Below are positions 11,350 to 22,749 of a stretch of 64,000 nucleotides of DNA, in pieces. Made by a program: the position numbers and the translations under genes. Within the stretch, counting starts at the first letter, position 1. Each line of letters opens with the position of its first letter. The stretch covers positions 682,001-746,000 of the forward strand of contig JBANDB010000020.1 in the NCBI GenBank assembly GCA_037576215.1, given 5' to 3'. Below the pieces are notes generated by a model, which was not told the DNA's origin, did not search any database, and saw nothing but the letters and a program-made list of their open reading frames with translations. This stretch comes from Armillaria gallica. Taxonomy: Eukaryota; Basidiomycota; Agaricomycetes; Agaricales; Physalacriaceae.

Positions 11350-12009
11350 GCAAAATCCCATGAGTTTCATGGCTGAAACACACACCATATTCAGTACGTC
11401 CATCTTCTCATTTTTTCTCTAGCTTCACTGCATAGCCCTAAGTCTGGAATCACACTTGCAAGTCTTTGAACAATGTGCTGGGTATCTCCACACAATGAGT
11501 GTCCCAACAGCTGAGTACATACGATTGATCCTTAGTTATGCCTAACATAGCGAGGATGTGCGGTGGGTAGGTATGTTTGAAACAGGTAAATTAGACTAAG
11601 GATGTGTGTCTATGCCAGAAGAGAGTTAGCAAGTGATGGGATTAGGGAAGACGGCACATACTGGTCATAATTATGAAGCTTACAAATTATCAGCCATGCC
11701 TATGGGTGCATACTGCTTGTAATGACTACATTAACAGGAACATCAGCCACAGATTAGTATGATAGCAAGCTACTCACTGAAATGGTCCCTTATCTGCCCC
11801 TGGTTCATCATCAGTCTTGCATGACAGCTCAGGGTGTATCTCTTTTGTTCAAAAAGCTTGCTAGGTAAGTGTCCTGGATTGAACAGAGCCCTTGCACCTC
11901 TCTCGACAATGAAAAAAGTGTGGCCTAGCCACATCGTCTTGATCTTGCCTTGATGCTCCTTCTCCGTACCATGTGTTGGTGTCCTAACACAAATCCAGGT
12001 CGTTGCCAC
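11350..12009 (-). pseudogene. NAPE-PLD-like N-terminal partial duplicate, copy 2
   Basis: The minus strand reads GKIKTMWLGHTFFIVERGAR and then ALFNPGHLPSKLFEQKRY (about 11940-11830), the N-terminal core of the same metallo-hydrolase as copy 1. Later pieces (VNVVITSS near 11730, and a block matching VEILSTSF of copy 1 near 11480) show it is a tandem partial copy. DNA of the two copies aligns over about 600 bp with many substitutions. It lacks the C-terminal exons. Confidence 0.6.
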
Positions 12010-12427
12010 TTAATGTGGGGTGGGCTGTTGCACATGATGTGAGTGGGCTATCAAGGAGTTACTGATTAGTGAAGAACAAGAGCAAAAAGATGCACCATTA
12101 TCAACCTCTTTTCATGCTCAGTGTCTGCAACCATACTGGCCTTGTCAGAAATACGATGCACCGGGCGACTCTCCTTCCTCACTAGAGCAGAAGATGGAAA
12201 ATATAGATGTGGATTCAATGACACTCTGTCGTTGAGCTGTTCTGATAGAAAGGAGCAGGACTCATGCCCTGGTTCTGTACATGGTTGGAGGGAATTTGTG
12301 GCAATGATTTTTTTGTTCCCATGACATGATGATTAAGCAAGGGGTGAAATAAAGCACGAGGTGAGCCAAAGGGGAAACCTTGGGGAATCACCAACAAACA
12401 CAGCCACAAGAAAAAGCTCAGGTTGCA
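12010..12427. other. No recognised gene
   Basis: Upstream of the metallo-hydrolase copy. Short ORFs only. Confidence 0.4.
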
Positions 12428-12462
12428 AAGACCGAATCCTGTATACACAGGACTCGGAACTA
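12428..12462 (+). repeat. Transposon-like end with hairpin
   Basis: AAAGACCGAAT, then a CCTGT..ACAGG hairpin, then ACTCGGA. The same arrangement occurs at 42283-42316 with the stem changed to CCTAT..ATAGG, where it is the end of an inserted element. The other end of this copy was not found. Confidence 0.45.
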
Positions 12463-12790
12463 CTATCTAAATAGTGGATGGAACAGCAAGACAATGGACA
12501 GGATTAGCCAGGGTGGACGCTACGCACTGGATTTCTAGAGTACATTAACAGGAAATATCACCAGTGTCGGAATAGAACTGTCAGATGAAATACCTATTAT
12601 ATTGCCCCTTTCACTTTACACATTCCTTGGTATAGAGACAACGATACTTCCTTCTCTGTAATCACATAGTGTATTAGCTGGGGTTTATGGTAGACGTGGT
12701 TAGATTCCCGGTATCCCAATCTGATTTTTCTGTGTCCTCAGGATTATTTTTGATTCGTAAGGGTATCAGCAAATAGAACGAAACAGTATC
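12463..12790. other. No recognised gene
   Basis: Unique-looking sequence between the element end and the repeat-unit head. Nothing recognisable. Confidence 0.4.
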
Positions 12791-12794
12791 GTTA

Positions 12795-13711
12795 GTGCAC
12801 ATCTACTCGTCAGTGAGCTAGGGTAGTAGTATATGCCCTTTGCTGTGGACTAAGACATCCGAGTACTCAAAAGGCCTGTCATTGGTGCAAGGCATAGACA
12901 TCATATTCTCCTAAGACTCCAGCAACTAAATTACTCACTACATAGTGATAAAGTCGCTCTAGGAGCCGTCAGCGTAACTACTGACGCTCATTTTGCAAGG
13001 ATACAACGAAGGCGGAATCCTGATCAAATACTTGATCCGTGGGCACAGCCACATCAGCCCTCTTTTTACAACCACCACGTCGATTACCGCGCCCATTACC
13101 AAGCAAAAGCCCCTCACGGAATAAGATGGATACTTCCCGATAGTGGATCCCGATGTTAGTTGAGATAGTTATGGATTGATCGAAGCGGGATGTGGTGAGT
13201 AAACAAGCTGCTTAGATCCGTGAGGATCGCTCATGTAGTATATTCCAACGGCCCTGTGTCCCACATCTGCATCAGCACTATCCCCTGCATTGGCCATTTA
13301 CGCGCACATGCTTAGCACTGTCGGGCTTCATGTGGCACGGTCAACCGACGATTATAACACCGATTCGACGTACGTCTCACTGTGCTCCTGAGCGCATCGG
13401 ATTTACTCATTCGTTCATAGACAAGAGTGGGACCTGAGGCGTATCTTTAGCTATATGCGCCCATTCATTCTCAGTGGGCGCTGGACCGCTCAGTTCGGAT
13501 ATTGTCCGACATCACCACTATTCCCGGCGCATTCATATGCTTAGCATGCGCCATCTTCTCGGTTAACAGGATGTACGTCTTGCTGTGTTCCCAAGATAGT
13601 CGGAATTACTTATTCTTCAGTAGGGGACCGAGGTTTACCTTAGTTGTATGCGTCATTTCGAGTATATGAATGTACACAACGCAGTGATGCCTCCTTACCC
13701 TTGGCTCCAAA
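12795..13711. repeat. Head of multi-gene repeat unit, copy L
   Basis: Contains CCCTTTGCTGTGGAC, TCTAGGAGCCGTCAGCG, GCTCATTTTGCAAGG and the CACAGCCACATCAG stretch. These recur in the same order at 21490-21870 and 60840-61140. It lies just upstream of the F-box gene and probably holds its promoter region. No gene recognised inside. Confidence 0.6.
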
Positions 13712-14213
13712 ATGCACCTGCTAGACCTCCCACACGAGCTGCTCTCATACATCATGCGCTTTGCTGATCCCAATACTCTCCGTGCACTTTGTCTCACAGA
13801 GAAACGCATCCTATATCACTTAGCCCGTCATTTCCTTTGGAGGAACATCACTTTCGTCTTTAGTATCAACCGAAATCCTAAACCCAACATCGTTTCCTTC
13901 GATTCTGGGCACCTAGCAACTATTAGGTCCCTGTACGTAATCTTGGACGGGTATTTCGCCCTGTGTCCCACCATTCGCCTCGGTCTTGGTGTCAATGATC
14001 AATATAAATTACGTTTGTGTGAGTGGTGGATCAGGCCCCTTCATACGCTTGATTCTCGAGAATACGATGGCGTCACTCGTGACTCTTGAATTGGATGACT
14101 GTAATGCGGAGCCACAGGACCTTTCTGAGATGATACCCGTCGCTATCCGGGAGCTTCGTATCTCCAGATGTCATTCCAACATACGCTTTCTTTTCACACC
14201 ACATACATTATGA
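13712..14213 (+). pseudogene. F-box protein gene, 5' part
   Basis: Starts MHLLDLPHELLSYIMRFADP followed by RALCLTEKRILYHLARHFLW, a clear F-box motif at residues 3-45. F-box proteins bind Skp1 and select targets for SCF ubiquitin ligases. The LRR-like continuation IRLILENTMASLVTLELDDC lies from about 14040 in another frame, so there is a frameshift or a tiny intron at about 14000-14030. The gene breaks off at 14213, where the inverted duplication starts. Relatives at 7340 and 61160 lack the F-box itself. Confidence 0.75.
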
Positions 14214-14229
14214 TAATCTATTGGCGAGT

Positions 14230-15190
14230 CCTAAGCGCGAGTAGCAAAGTCTACCAAAGTTGTAGATTGTTTGAGCCAATTCTATGGAAGAAATGAGAGA
14301 AACATACCAATCGAGGTCTCATTAGCCCTAGAGACGATGCGAGATTCCTTAAGCATAGGGAAGGCAGGTATCAACTGCGACAGCTTTTGGTGCGTATCCT
14401 GCGAGAGAGGGATGTCCAAAACGAGCTCCTTGAGTGACGTCAATGGACGCTGGGGTATCCAAAATTAGTTATGGGAAACAAAGCAACCGGGGCCTACCTG
14501 CAAAGCGCGGATCAAATGCAAGAGGTCACGACATCCCGCGTCTCGGCATGTATCGACGAGACATAATCTTTTCAATTTGCCAAGATCGGTGTCTGTTAGT
14601 CGCCGTAAGGTTACACCTACAGGCATACATTCATCGTCCGGACCTATGAGTGTGCTTGTTAGTTGCTATGAGGACAGACACAGAGAGACGAACCTGCACC
14701 GTGCACTTCCAAGTCTTCGACTGTGAGAAGACTTGAAGGTGCACGGTCCAGGTTCGTCTCTCTGTATCTGACCTCATAGTAACTGACAAGGGCGCTCGTA
14801 GATCCTGACGGTGATTGTGTGCCTATCGGCATAACCTTACGGCGTCTCACAGATGCCTATATTGGTAAAACGAAAAGATTATGTCTCATTAATACATGCC
14901 AAGAAGCGGGATGCGTGACCTCTTGCATTTGACGTGCGTTTTGGAGGTAAGCACTGGTTGCTGTAGTATTATCCAGAGTTAATTTTAGATATCCCAGCGT
15001 CCATTCTCGTCACTCGAAGAGCTCGTTCTGGAAATACCATTCTCACAGGATATGCACCGAAAGCTGTTGCAACCAATACCGTCCTTTCCGGTGCTCAAGA
15101 ATTCTCACATCGTCTATAGAGCTAATGAGAACTCGATTAGTATGTTTCTCTCGTTTATTTTGCAGAACCGGCCCAAAGAGTTTACGAGGC
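14230..15190. repeat. Inverted duplication of the F-box gene 3' part
   Basis: Two head-to-head arms of about 470 bp (about 14255-14720 and 14726-15190) are reverse complements at roughly 80-85 percent by eye. The centre lies at CAAGTCTTC (8 nt) GAAGACTTG near 14723. The right arm has the orientation seen in the other copies (59180-59640 and 61440-61700), so the left arm is the inverted extra. Small ORFs within are fragments of the LRR-like part (LEVHG.GSSLC). Confidence 0.75.
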
Positions 15191-15868
15191 CAACAGGCCT
15201 CACTACTCGCAGCTAAGCCTCGGCGACAGATCATTACGTGGAATGTAAATTTGGATGAGGATGTAGATGCGGATGAGTACACATGCGTCGCTACGGCTTT
15301 GGTACTGTAGGGAAATACCTTATGGTTCACATTCAACTGTACTCTCTCTTAACGAAACTCATTCATTACACAGCATACAAAAGAAGACTTGATCATGATG
15401 GAAATAGATGCAGGAAGGCTTGATATCAGGTCACACGAGACGACAATACCAACTGACGGACGTGACACAGGCGCTCCTGGTTCTTGGAAGTTGATCGGTG
15501 TGAATGTATCACACATACATGGAGGAAATCTTCATACACCTAGTAGTATGGTAGTACCGAGTGCCAAACATGTACAACATATACAGCTTTACAAGGCGCG
15601 CGCCTAGATTGTCAGATATAGTCAACCTAGAAGATTTACTCTTCCCTAACCCCCAAACTCGGGTGTCTGATATTTTGTAGACCATTGATATGAGAGGAGA
15701 ACGGTCAACTTAGATACGTCGTCGTACTTCGATTTACGAGGAGGAAAATGAAATTTATTCATTACATGGGAACGGTGCTTGGATGGAGTCATGGCCTATG
15801 GTGGGGACTGAATTCGTGGGATCAACCCAGGAGGTTGTATCACAACCATGTTTGTGTAACCATTAAAC
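15190..15868. repeat. Repeat-unit segment shared with 62390-63100
   Basis: Includes ACTGACGGACGTGACACAGG, TAGTAGTATGGTAG and ACAAGGCGCGCGCCTA, all found again in the same order at 62680-62850. No convincing ORF is conserved between the copies, so it is probably non-coding spacer of the repeat unit. Confidence 0.6.
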
Positions 15869-16295
15869 CTACAAATATTCCAACCAATTCCAGCGGTAAA
15901 TGGGGAGTTGGATATAACTCACGATATGGATGTTATCGATGTCGGCAATTACCGTTGTCCACCAACTGGGTGGAATAGTGATACAATTCCCCCTACAGGA
16001 GGGCAAGTCATATGTTCTGATGACTATCGGGATAGGAATCAAGCGATTGTGCACTTTTCGATACATGCCCGGGATGCATTCGCATATGTAATAGATTAAC
16101 CACTATAGCAGGTGATGGGTGAGTACAATCGTGAAGTTTAGAACGACAGACCTGGTAGGTGGGCACTTGGGACTTTAAAAAGACATAGTACTTATTGCCC
16201 TTTGAAATGCGGATGTACTTTTGGGACTTGGTAGCTGGATTGTACTGGGAAGTCGGCTTGCGTTTCAGAGCTAATTTGCACATGTTAGTGAACAT
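15869..16295 (-). CDS. Conserved unknown protein, 3' exons
   Basis: The first exon reads MFTNMCKLALKRK, then PTSQYNPATKSQKYI and FLKSQVPTYQV (16295 to about 16140). A GT-led intron follows, and then YRKVHNRLIPIPIVIRTYDL and TVIADIDNIHIVSYIQLPIY end the protein near 15869. The paralogue at 63128-63698 keeps the same blocks (SQVSTYQV; PIPLPIVIQTCDLPACKG; TIIADIDKIQVV), so the strand and frame are under protein-level conservation. I do not recognise the family. No signal peptide or membrane helix is obvious. Confidence 0.5.
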
Positions 16296-16335
16296 GATGG
16301 TCGGGAAGATAGAAGGATCATTTTAAGAGGCTTTC

Positions 16336-16725
16336 TTATAAGGTTAGCATGCCGCATTTTCCCAGGTTATTGAGATGATAGGCGCGCGCTGTCATAATGA
16401 GCGTGAATGGAGCAACATGTAGAGAGTCCCAGTACGCCACCACCGTGATGTAGAGATACAATGCAATACGATAAGGAGCCCATCGTGTTCGAAAGAATAC
16501 ATTGTTACATCCAACAGAATTAATTGCACCATTGATTAAAGGGCGTGAGCCTGCCATCAACTTTGTTACTGCGTAATAAGACAGGATAACAGCATCTCTC
16601 CAGCTACTTTGTTTATCGAGAACGCTGGACCGAAGCCTCGAGCGGGAGAGAGCACTGGTTGAACGAATATCGGACCGAGCCGGGTATTGCCGAAAGTGCT
16701 CTCCTTCTGCCATCATCACCGCCAT
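16336..16725 (-). CDS. Conserved unknown ORF upstream of 15869-16295
   Basis: 129 codons, with the block DAVILSYYAVTKLMAGSRPL then INGAINSVGCNNVFFRTRWA and PYRIALYLYITVVAY. The DNA is repeated at 63740-64000 (window end) and partly at 56020-56110. It may be the first exon of the same minus-strand gene or a separate small gene. Function unknown. Confidence 0.4.
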   Translation of the reverse strand: MAVMMAEGEHFRQYPARSDIRSTSALSRSRLRSSVLDKQSSWRDAVILSYYAVTKLMAGSRPLINGAINSVGCNNVFFRTRWAPYRIALYLYITVVAYWDSLHVAPFTLIMTARAYHLNNLGKCGMLTL

Positions 16726-16870
16726 TACTTCCTAGGACTCTCGTCGTCCCTTCCTCCTAGTTTGCTTCATATCTATTTCATCGCGTCTTGAAAATAATGC
16801 CTCAACTATTCCCTGCTCTCCTCCCTTGTAATCTTTCCCCGTGAACGCAGCTTAAAGGTTTTAGATTAGG
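16726..16870. other. Short spacer
   Basis: C/T-rich spacer, nothing recognised. Confidence 0.3.
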
Positions 16871-18205
16871 GTATCTTTTTGGTCGGGGAAATGTACGTGG
16901 TGATTTTTTTGATTGCTAGTCTTAATACCGATGTTCACTTTCAGACTCTCGTATATCTGACAGGCTCTTGGTCTCTTTGTTCGCGTTCGTTCTCAAACGG
17001 CGACCAAATACGGCGTTGCCCGGATCTTCAAAATGCTTCAGCAGTGGGCGAATGGCAATTCACGTAGAGGGTCACACGGTATCCGTTATGGTATGGTAGG
17101 TAGGCTGCTCTCCTTTTTCAGTACTAGTACCCGACGAACACTTGACATAGTTCTTTCGACTAGTATTCCTTTCAAGGCGCCGCATTGACGAGAAGAGCCT
17201 GTTCATTTTTTATATTTCAATAACAGCTGCCCAGGAGATCATCACGATAAGACAGGTTATAATCGGATGGAGGACGAGAGGGCGAGATTGGCAGTCTGTG
17301 GTGAGTCCTTGAATCGTGCTTTGTGTGACGCCGTAGCTGAAGGCCGTTGACAGATTGAATTGCAAGTTGCTCGTCCAGAGGCACTTACAGGTGGGTCATT
17401 CCGTTGTGTATGTAGGATCCTTCCTCTCGCTGAGATTTCCGATTCAAGAATCGCTCGACCACCCAGTACCAGTGCAGGGGATGCTTGCCATCGTGAACTG
17501 ATAGGAGCATATATGTGTTGGAGCCTGGCGGTGTCCTTATCCTGGGTGCGAGAGATGTGAACTCAAGCACATTATACCGACCGCGAGCGTTTGATGATGG
17601 GGCTGCCAGCAACGTTAATGAAGAGGCGTTCATCATCGTCATCGTCAAAGCTTCAGCGTCAACCAACGACCTCCGTACCTGACGATGCCACACATCGATC
17701 CGCCCCATACTTATTTCCTGCCTAAACCTGCCTCTATGTCCACCGTATCATTGCCCCCGGTGGTCATTCTAGATGATGTGTGCGCCATCAACTCATCGTC
17801 ATTTTAATTCCCTCCTTCTCCCCGTCGCTATCTGCACTTCGCCTGTGTCTGGCAGGTGTGACGGAGCCGAGTTTAAGCTACACGCTGCGGAAGCGAGACT
17901 TGACATGGGATGGTTGTATGTAACGCAGGGACGACCTCGACAGGAGACGAATAGACGGCGTGTCAAGTACGATGAGGATGAAATAGACGGCCGTCCTGAG
18001 ATTGGGAATAGGATATCCCTATGACATGGCTACGAAGCAGTCGCTTTTTCATTGTACCGTGCTATATTACCTTGGCGGGAATTCCTGGAAGTTACGTTCC
18101 GTCCTTCGAATACCCTTTAAGATGAACCCTTCCTTCTTTGGAGCTGATATTGTCTTTGTAAGGAAGACCAAAGATTGGCTGGTAACGCATGTAAATTGGT
18201 AGGAT
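16871..18205. repeat. Repeat-unit segment shared with 56260-57220
   Basis: GAAATGTACGTGG, GATTGCTAGTCTTAATACC and CTTGGTCTCTTTGTTC recur with changes at 56290-56410. The similarity continues through ACGACCTC and the GAGGAGGAAAATGG-like stretch to the tRNA-like motif. ORFs in the two copies overlap but neither is clearly coding. The left copy is longer by a few hundred bases. Confidence 0.55.
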
Positions 18206-18211
18206 GATGTT

Positions 18212-18287
18212 CGGACATGGAGTAAAGGTTAACATTACCGAGCCTAGTATATAGGACAACCTTCACGGGTTCGAATCCCCACATCCG
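18212..18287 (+). promoter_or_regulatory. tRNA-like Pol III promoter motif, copy 1
   Basis: A-box-like TGGAGTAAAGG (one mismatch to TRGYNNARNNG) and a perfect B box GGTTCGAATCC 39 bp later. The outer ends CGGA and TCCG can pair. The D-arm fits, but no anticodon stem-loop of normal geometry can be drawn, so it is a SINE-type or relic tRNA sequence rather than a tRNA gene. Confidence 0.5.
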
Positions 18288-18289
18288 GA

Positions 18290-19720
18290 TGAGTGAAATC
18301 CCAAAAAGCTTCTTTTTTCTCCGTTCATTTCCTCAAAAGTTACGATCAGATACACAAACTCTGTACGGTTAGTATGTTCATCTTTGCCGTACCTTGGAAA
18401 TATACATGTGTGTGCCTTGAAAGACGGCCAGAATTTACGTATCTCAGGGTCCCTTTTGAGGTCTCCTCTGTGTGCCCAGTTTATGTAGCAGCTAACATCG
18501 TCCATCTTCCGGCAGCTCAGGGTTCCATTCCCTCTGCCTGTCATCGTGCTCTTGTGAGCGCAATTTTTGTTCCAAGTACTGCGATCGCACATCACCTTCT
18601 TTTTCTGCTTGCATAGTAGTCAATGGAAGCCATTGAAGCTATGTCTTCCCTATGTGGAAGGATGCCCTGGACAGGTGAGTGACACGAATATATCCCAATG
18701 CTCACTTGAGTTGGCCGTTGAAAATACGGCACCGCTGATGTATGAGGAAACACTTGGACGATCTAGACCATGAGAGAGGACAGTGAACTATTACCTCGCG
18801 CCTTGGTTCTGTCGTGTCTTGCTCCAAAATCCATTGTATGCACGAGAACCAACCGTGCTTTCCGTTTCGCAGGACCTTTGGGAGAAAACTCTATATTTAT
18901 TTTTGGCACATGGGAAGTCTCGACTCTCGAGAAGCACGAGAGCGGATTACAAAAATGAATTTCAGCGTAGAGAGGAAGGACTTGTGGTCGGAGAGACGGA
19001 AAAGAACGGAGCCGGCTATTGCCGAAGATGCTCTCCTTCTACCATCATCGCCAGTTGCACCCGCTGCCCCTCCCTCTCGTACATATGCCATCGCTTCTCG
19101 ACCGTGCATCTCTTACTCTTCCTGAAAAGAGTAACCGCACGGTTTGTCCCGCGAATGAAAGTATTGGGTTGGGAGCATCGTTGTTTTGGGAGATATTGTA
19201 CGTCGCTGTTTTTTATTATTATTGCCGGTTGTGATGCTAACAGTAGTCAACGCTTCAACTCTCAGACCGGTCTCTCCAATCTGCGGTTGCGCGCTCTGTG
19301 TTTCCTCGTTCACAAGGATATACGAAGTACGACCAGCGACAGCAATGACTAGATGCCACGACTGCGACCCAGAGCTTCTTCGAGATGGCCCGGAGCACCA
19401 GTTCTAAGTTGGTTTTTTGTTGCAGGTATGCTGCGCGTTTTTTCAGCGTCCGGCTACCCCTAGATATATATCCTTCCAGAAGTCTGTTGGGCTCTAAGGC
19501 TGACGCGCCCATTCTCGATATTGTAATCCGATCCCACCTCGCTTCCGAGGAGAGCCATACTCTCAGGAAGTTATCACCACTAAGCTCGACCGATGAGGAG
19601 AGTGTTGCCGGTGGTGCTCATCTGGGTTTGCGAGTTCCTTCAATCGGGTTTCGCGTGCCGCAAGTGAGTCCTCAGTGCGCGTTGCAATCCTCCCCCATGA
19701 TGACATTTCTGATTTAGGAT
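18290..19720. repeat. Repeat sub-unit following the tRNA-like motif, copy 1
   Basis: Homologous to 20000-21430 and 57310-59170. Shared landmarks are the TATTGCCGAAGATGCTC block, the GATGCTAACAG block and GTCCGGC near 19450. Overlapping ORFs occur on both strands (for example 18783-19352 plus). None is preserved in all three copies without stops, so I do not call a gene. Confidence 0.5.
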
Positions 19721-19929
19721 TGTGTCAACTATCGTTTCCTCATTCCCGTTTTCCAGGGTGACGCCTTTCGAGAGGAGGAACCATGGACCACGGGAGGATG
19801 CATACATCATCGTGCTTACGCAGGGTGCTGGGCCCGCATATGTTCACCCGCATCGTTCACCATCATACTGTCCCACAGCATACGCGCCTCATTTGCCTTT
19901 CCTGGAGTGCTTTCTTTGAAAATAGTAGG

Positions 19930-20004
19930 ATTGATTGTGTAAAGGCTAACATTACCGCCCGTTATCTGTATGATGACCTTGAAGGGTTCGATTCCCCACT
20001 TCCG
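19930..20004 (+). promoter_or_regulatory. tRNA-like Pol III promoter motif, copy 2
   Basis: D-arm GTGTAAAGGCTAACAT followed by a perfect B box GGTTCGATTCC. Same spacing as copy 1 and the copy at 57225. Confidence 0.5.
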
Positions 20005-21475
20005 AATAATGATTTCTGCGAGTCGCTTTTTATTCAATTCGCTTGCTCGACACCGTTCATTGCTACATGGTTCTTTCAGAATTCTGTATGATCAAGTAAG
20101 GCTAATATCCTCGTCTTCATTGTTCTGTTCGAAATATACATGTGCTGTATTTACGAAGTACGAGCCCAGAGTCCTTTCTACGGTTATTTCGGTGTCCCAG
20201 TTTATGAAGTGGGTAACGATGTCCCTGTTTCTGCAGCTCGGGGTTCTATTTCCCCTGTCTTCAAAGTGCAATTACGTGAGTGAACGATAATTTTGTTCTA
20301 CGCATCGCAAATGAATTTAATTTCTTCCTAGCTGCGTCGAGGGTTCTGACCATATTTCCTCCATAGAAGTTAGGATGCCTTTAGACATGGCTATCAGGTG
20401 AGTGACGCGCATATATCTCAACAATCTATCTAGGTGACCGTTGAGAACATGGCAGTTCCGAAGTATAAGGGATACTCAGAGGAGCTCGATGAAAAGGGAG
20501 TACAATGAACTATTAACCTTGCGCGTTAGTACCGGCCTATCTCGCTCCAAAAAATCTATCGCGTGTGCCAGCCCAACCACGTTTTCTGTTTTGCAGGGCG
20601 TTGAAAAACCATACTTCTATCTTTGTTACACGGGATGTGCGAGAGCAAATTAAAAATCAACTTCCAGGCTGGCCGAGACGGAAAAGGATGGAGCCGGATA
20701 TTGCCGAAGACGCTCGACTTCGACCATCATTGCAAGCTATACCCGCCGTCCCTCCCTCTCGTACCCCTGCCATCGCTTCTTTGAGTCTGTATCCCTGATT
20801 TCTCCGCCGAAGGGTACTACATAATTCTCCGCCCACTTTTTCAGCGTCCGGCCAACTCTGATTATCTATCCTTTCAGAAGTCTCTCGGGCTCTAGTAGTG
20901 GATCTAAGGGCGCGCGTTTTCAACATCGTAATCTAACTCCACCTCGCTACCTGGGGGAGCAATACTCTCAGCCGTCTATCATAACCATGCTCGATAATGA
21001 TTCAGGCGTACGTACAACGGGAGGATAGTCTGGCTGGTGATGCTCTTTGGTCTGCGAGTGTGTTCAATCTAGTCTCGTTCCGATGCAGGGGTCCACGGCC
21101 CACGTATATTCGCCCGTCTCCGTTCGCCTCTGCCATAAACGCCGCCTCGGCCTCATCCCGCATCCATTGTCCTCGTCTTTCTCCCTTATTGGACATGCTA
21201 TGGTTCCGCTATGCATTCATCTCTCTCATAGTCATCACCGACTGTCCTCGCTCCAGGTGACATCCCAATGACGGATCCACATCAAAAACTGCGGCCAAGC
21301 ACTGTCTCGCATCTATCAGGACATGATATAGCCGTTTCGCCGTACCGTAACTCCCACTTACCTTGTGGGCATTTTGGGCATGTCATAGGCCAAATAACGT
21401 GGCAGCTATTGATGTAGAGTACAACGAGGGATGAGAATTGTGTCAGAGGATCATGCGAAGCTGCCCGCAGACGAT
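20005..21475. repeat. Repeat sub-unit, copy 2
   Basis: Second tandem copy of 18290-19720. Beyond 20870 it matches 58500-59170 (CTCGGGCTCTAGTAGT; TACAACGAGGGATGAGAAT; GATCATGCGAAGCTGCCC). No gene is supported. Confidence 0.5.
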
Positions 21476-21880
21476 ATGTGAGCTAGCACAGTCCACACCC
21501 TTTGCTGTGGACAAAGACACCAATTTGGATGTACGCAAGAGAAGCCGGACAGGACCGTCATCGGTGGAAGGGTACATGCTGCATTATTCAACGGTTAACT
21601 TACTCACTACATGAAGATACTCTAGGCGCCGAGAGAGCACTTAAGCGGTGAGGCTCATTTTACGAGGATTTGATGCGAGTGGCAAGCGAGTAATAATTAA
21701 TCCGTGTGCACATCAGTCTTCTTTCTTCAGTCACCATGTCGACAACGCACACCGTTCCCATTAACGGGTGACCGGTGGCCAAGCAAGAGCCAATTGTAGA
21801 ACAAGAACGTTACTTCCCAATAATGGGACAAAATGTTCGACGGGATGGATACGGCGGGACCTGTTGAGTACCTGGATTCT
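21476..21880. repeat. Head of multi-gene repeat unit, copy M
   Basis: Matches the heads at 12795 and 60840 (CCCTTTGCTGTGGAC; TCTAGGCGCCG; GCTCATTTTACGAGG). No F-box follows here. Similarity is lost after about 21880 and the unit resumes near 56020. Confidence 0.6.
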
Positions 21881-22019
21881 TCAAATGCTATCTTCATTCA
21901 AGAAAATTCGTGCGGAACTCGCTATCATCAAAGGTTTTCTTACTGCTCCCGGACGATGAATGGTTTATTTCTCGAACAGCTATCCCTCAATTCACACATC
22001 ATAAAGACCCACACATTAG

Positions 22020-22518
22020 TTGATCGTTAATATGTCCAAGTACCAAGCCCGCTACGCTTGGGGTCTCGATTTCTACAACTTGTGCCCTCAAGTGGTGCTC
22101 ACATTTCTGATTACCTCCCTCTGTCCCATTGTCAAAGATGATGGCAGTATCAATTTTATATGTCTTTTGCCCCGAAGCGTTGATGGACTCGGCCGTATTC
22201 CGGGCCCATCCTTACCACCACAATCGTACGTTTGTCTTTCCTTTTCTGTATCGCGCTGCTCAGAAAAATGTTACAGCATTATTATTTGAAGATGCTTTTA
22301 ACTCCTTTCGCTTCTTGGCTGTGGTTTTGAGTTCTCTGTGGACATGTTTCTTCATTGATGTGAGTTCGACACGGAACATCATCCGCGTCTTACTCACAGG
22401 TTATCAGGTATGCCATGCGACACGACATCGCAGGATGAAATGGTTTAAATCGAGCGGGTTATTAGGACGGCGACGGCGACTTGATGGCGCCCTGCTGTTA
22501 AGAATCAGGGTATTTTGA
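22020..22518 (+). CDS. Hypothetical protein
   Basis: Two overlapping frames: MSKYQARYAWGLDFYNLCPQ then VVLTFLITSLCP (22034 on), and EALMDSAVFRAHPYHHNR, FVFPFLYRAAQKNVTALLFE, SFRFLAVVLSSLWTCFFID (about 22180-22360). Composition and hydrophobic stretches suggest a real multi-exon gene with a short intron near 22150, possibly a membrane protein. No family recognised. Confidence 0.35.
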
Positions 22519-22611
22519 GTAGTACACGAGATAATGAATACTCGAGTAAGACCCAATTTGTGAGCGAAGATGTCCGAGAGCGAGTTCCAACCACCAAGAG
22601 GGATCCGATAT

Positions 22612-22746
22612 GGGTGCTACCAAGCGCTAGGCGTAGTTAGCGAGTTTGTCAGCAAGCGCTAGGCGTAACTGACGAGGTTTCCAACAAGCGCTAGGCGTAG
22701 TTGGAAGGCAAACGGAACGGCAAGCGCTAGGCGTAACCGATCAGAA
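22612..22746. repeat. Four-hairpin array with conserved core
   Basis: The 15-bp core CAAGCGCTAGGCGTA occurs four times (22621, 22653, 22685, 22721). Each copy lies between short inverted flanks that differ from copy to copy but still pair: GCTA/TAGC, GTCAG/CTGAC, TTCCAA/TTGGAA and CGG/CCG. The core itself can fold as GCGC-TAG-GCGT. There is no ORF through the array. See findings. Confidence 0.8.
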
Positions 22747-22749
22747 ATG

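Noticed and set aside
18212..18287. Functional tRNA gene
   Set aside because: The A and B boxes are good, but the acceptor pairs poorly and no 7-base anticodon loop with a normal stem can be drawn in any of the three copies.
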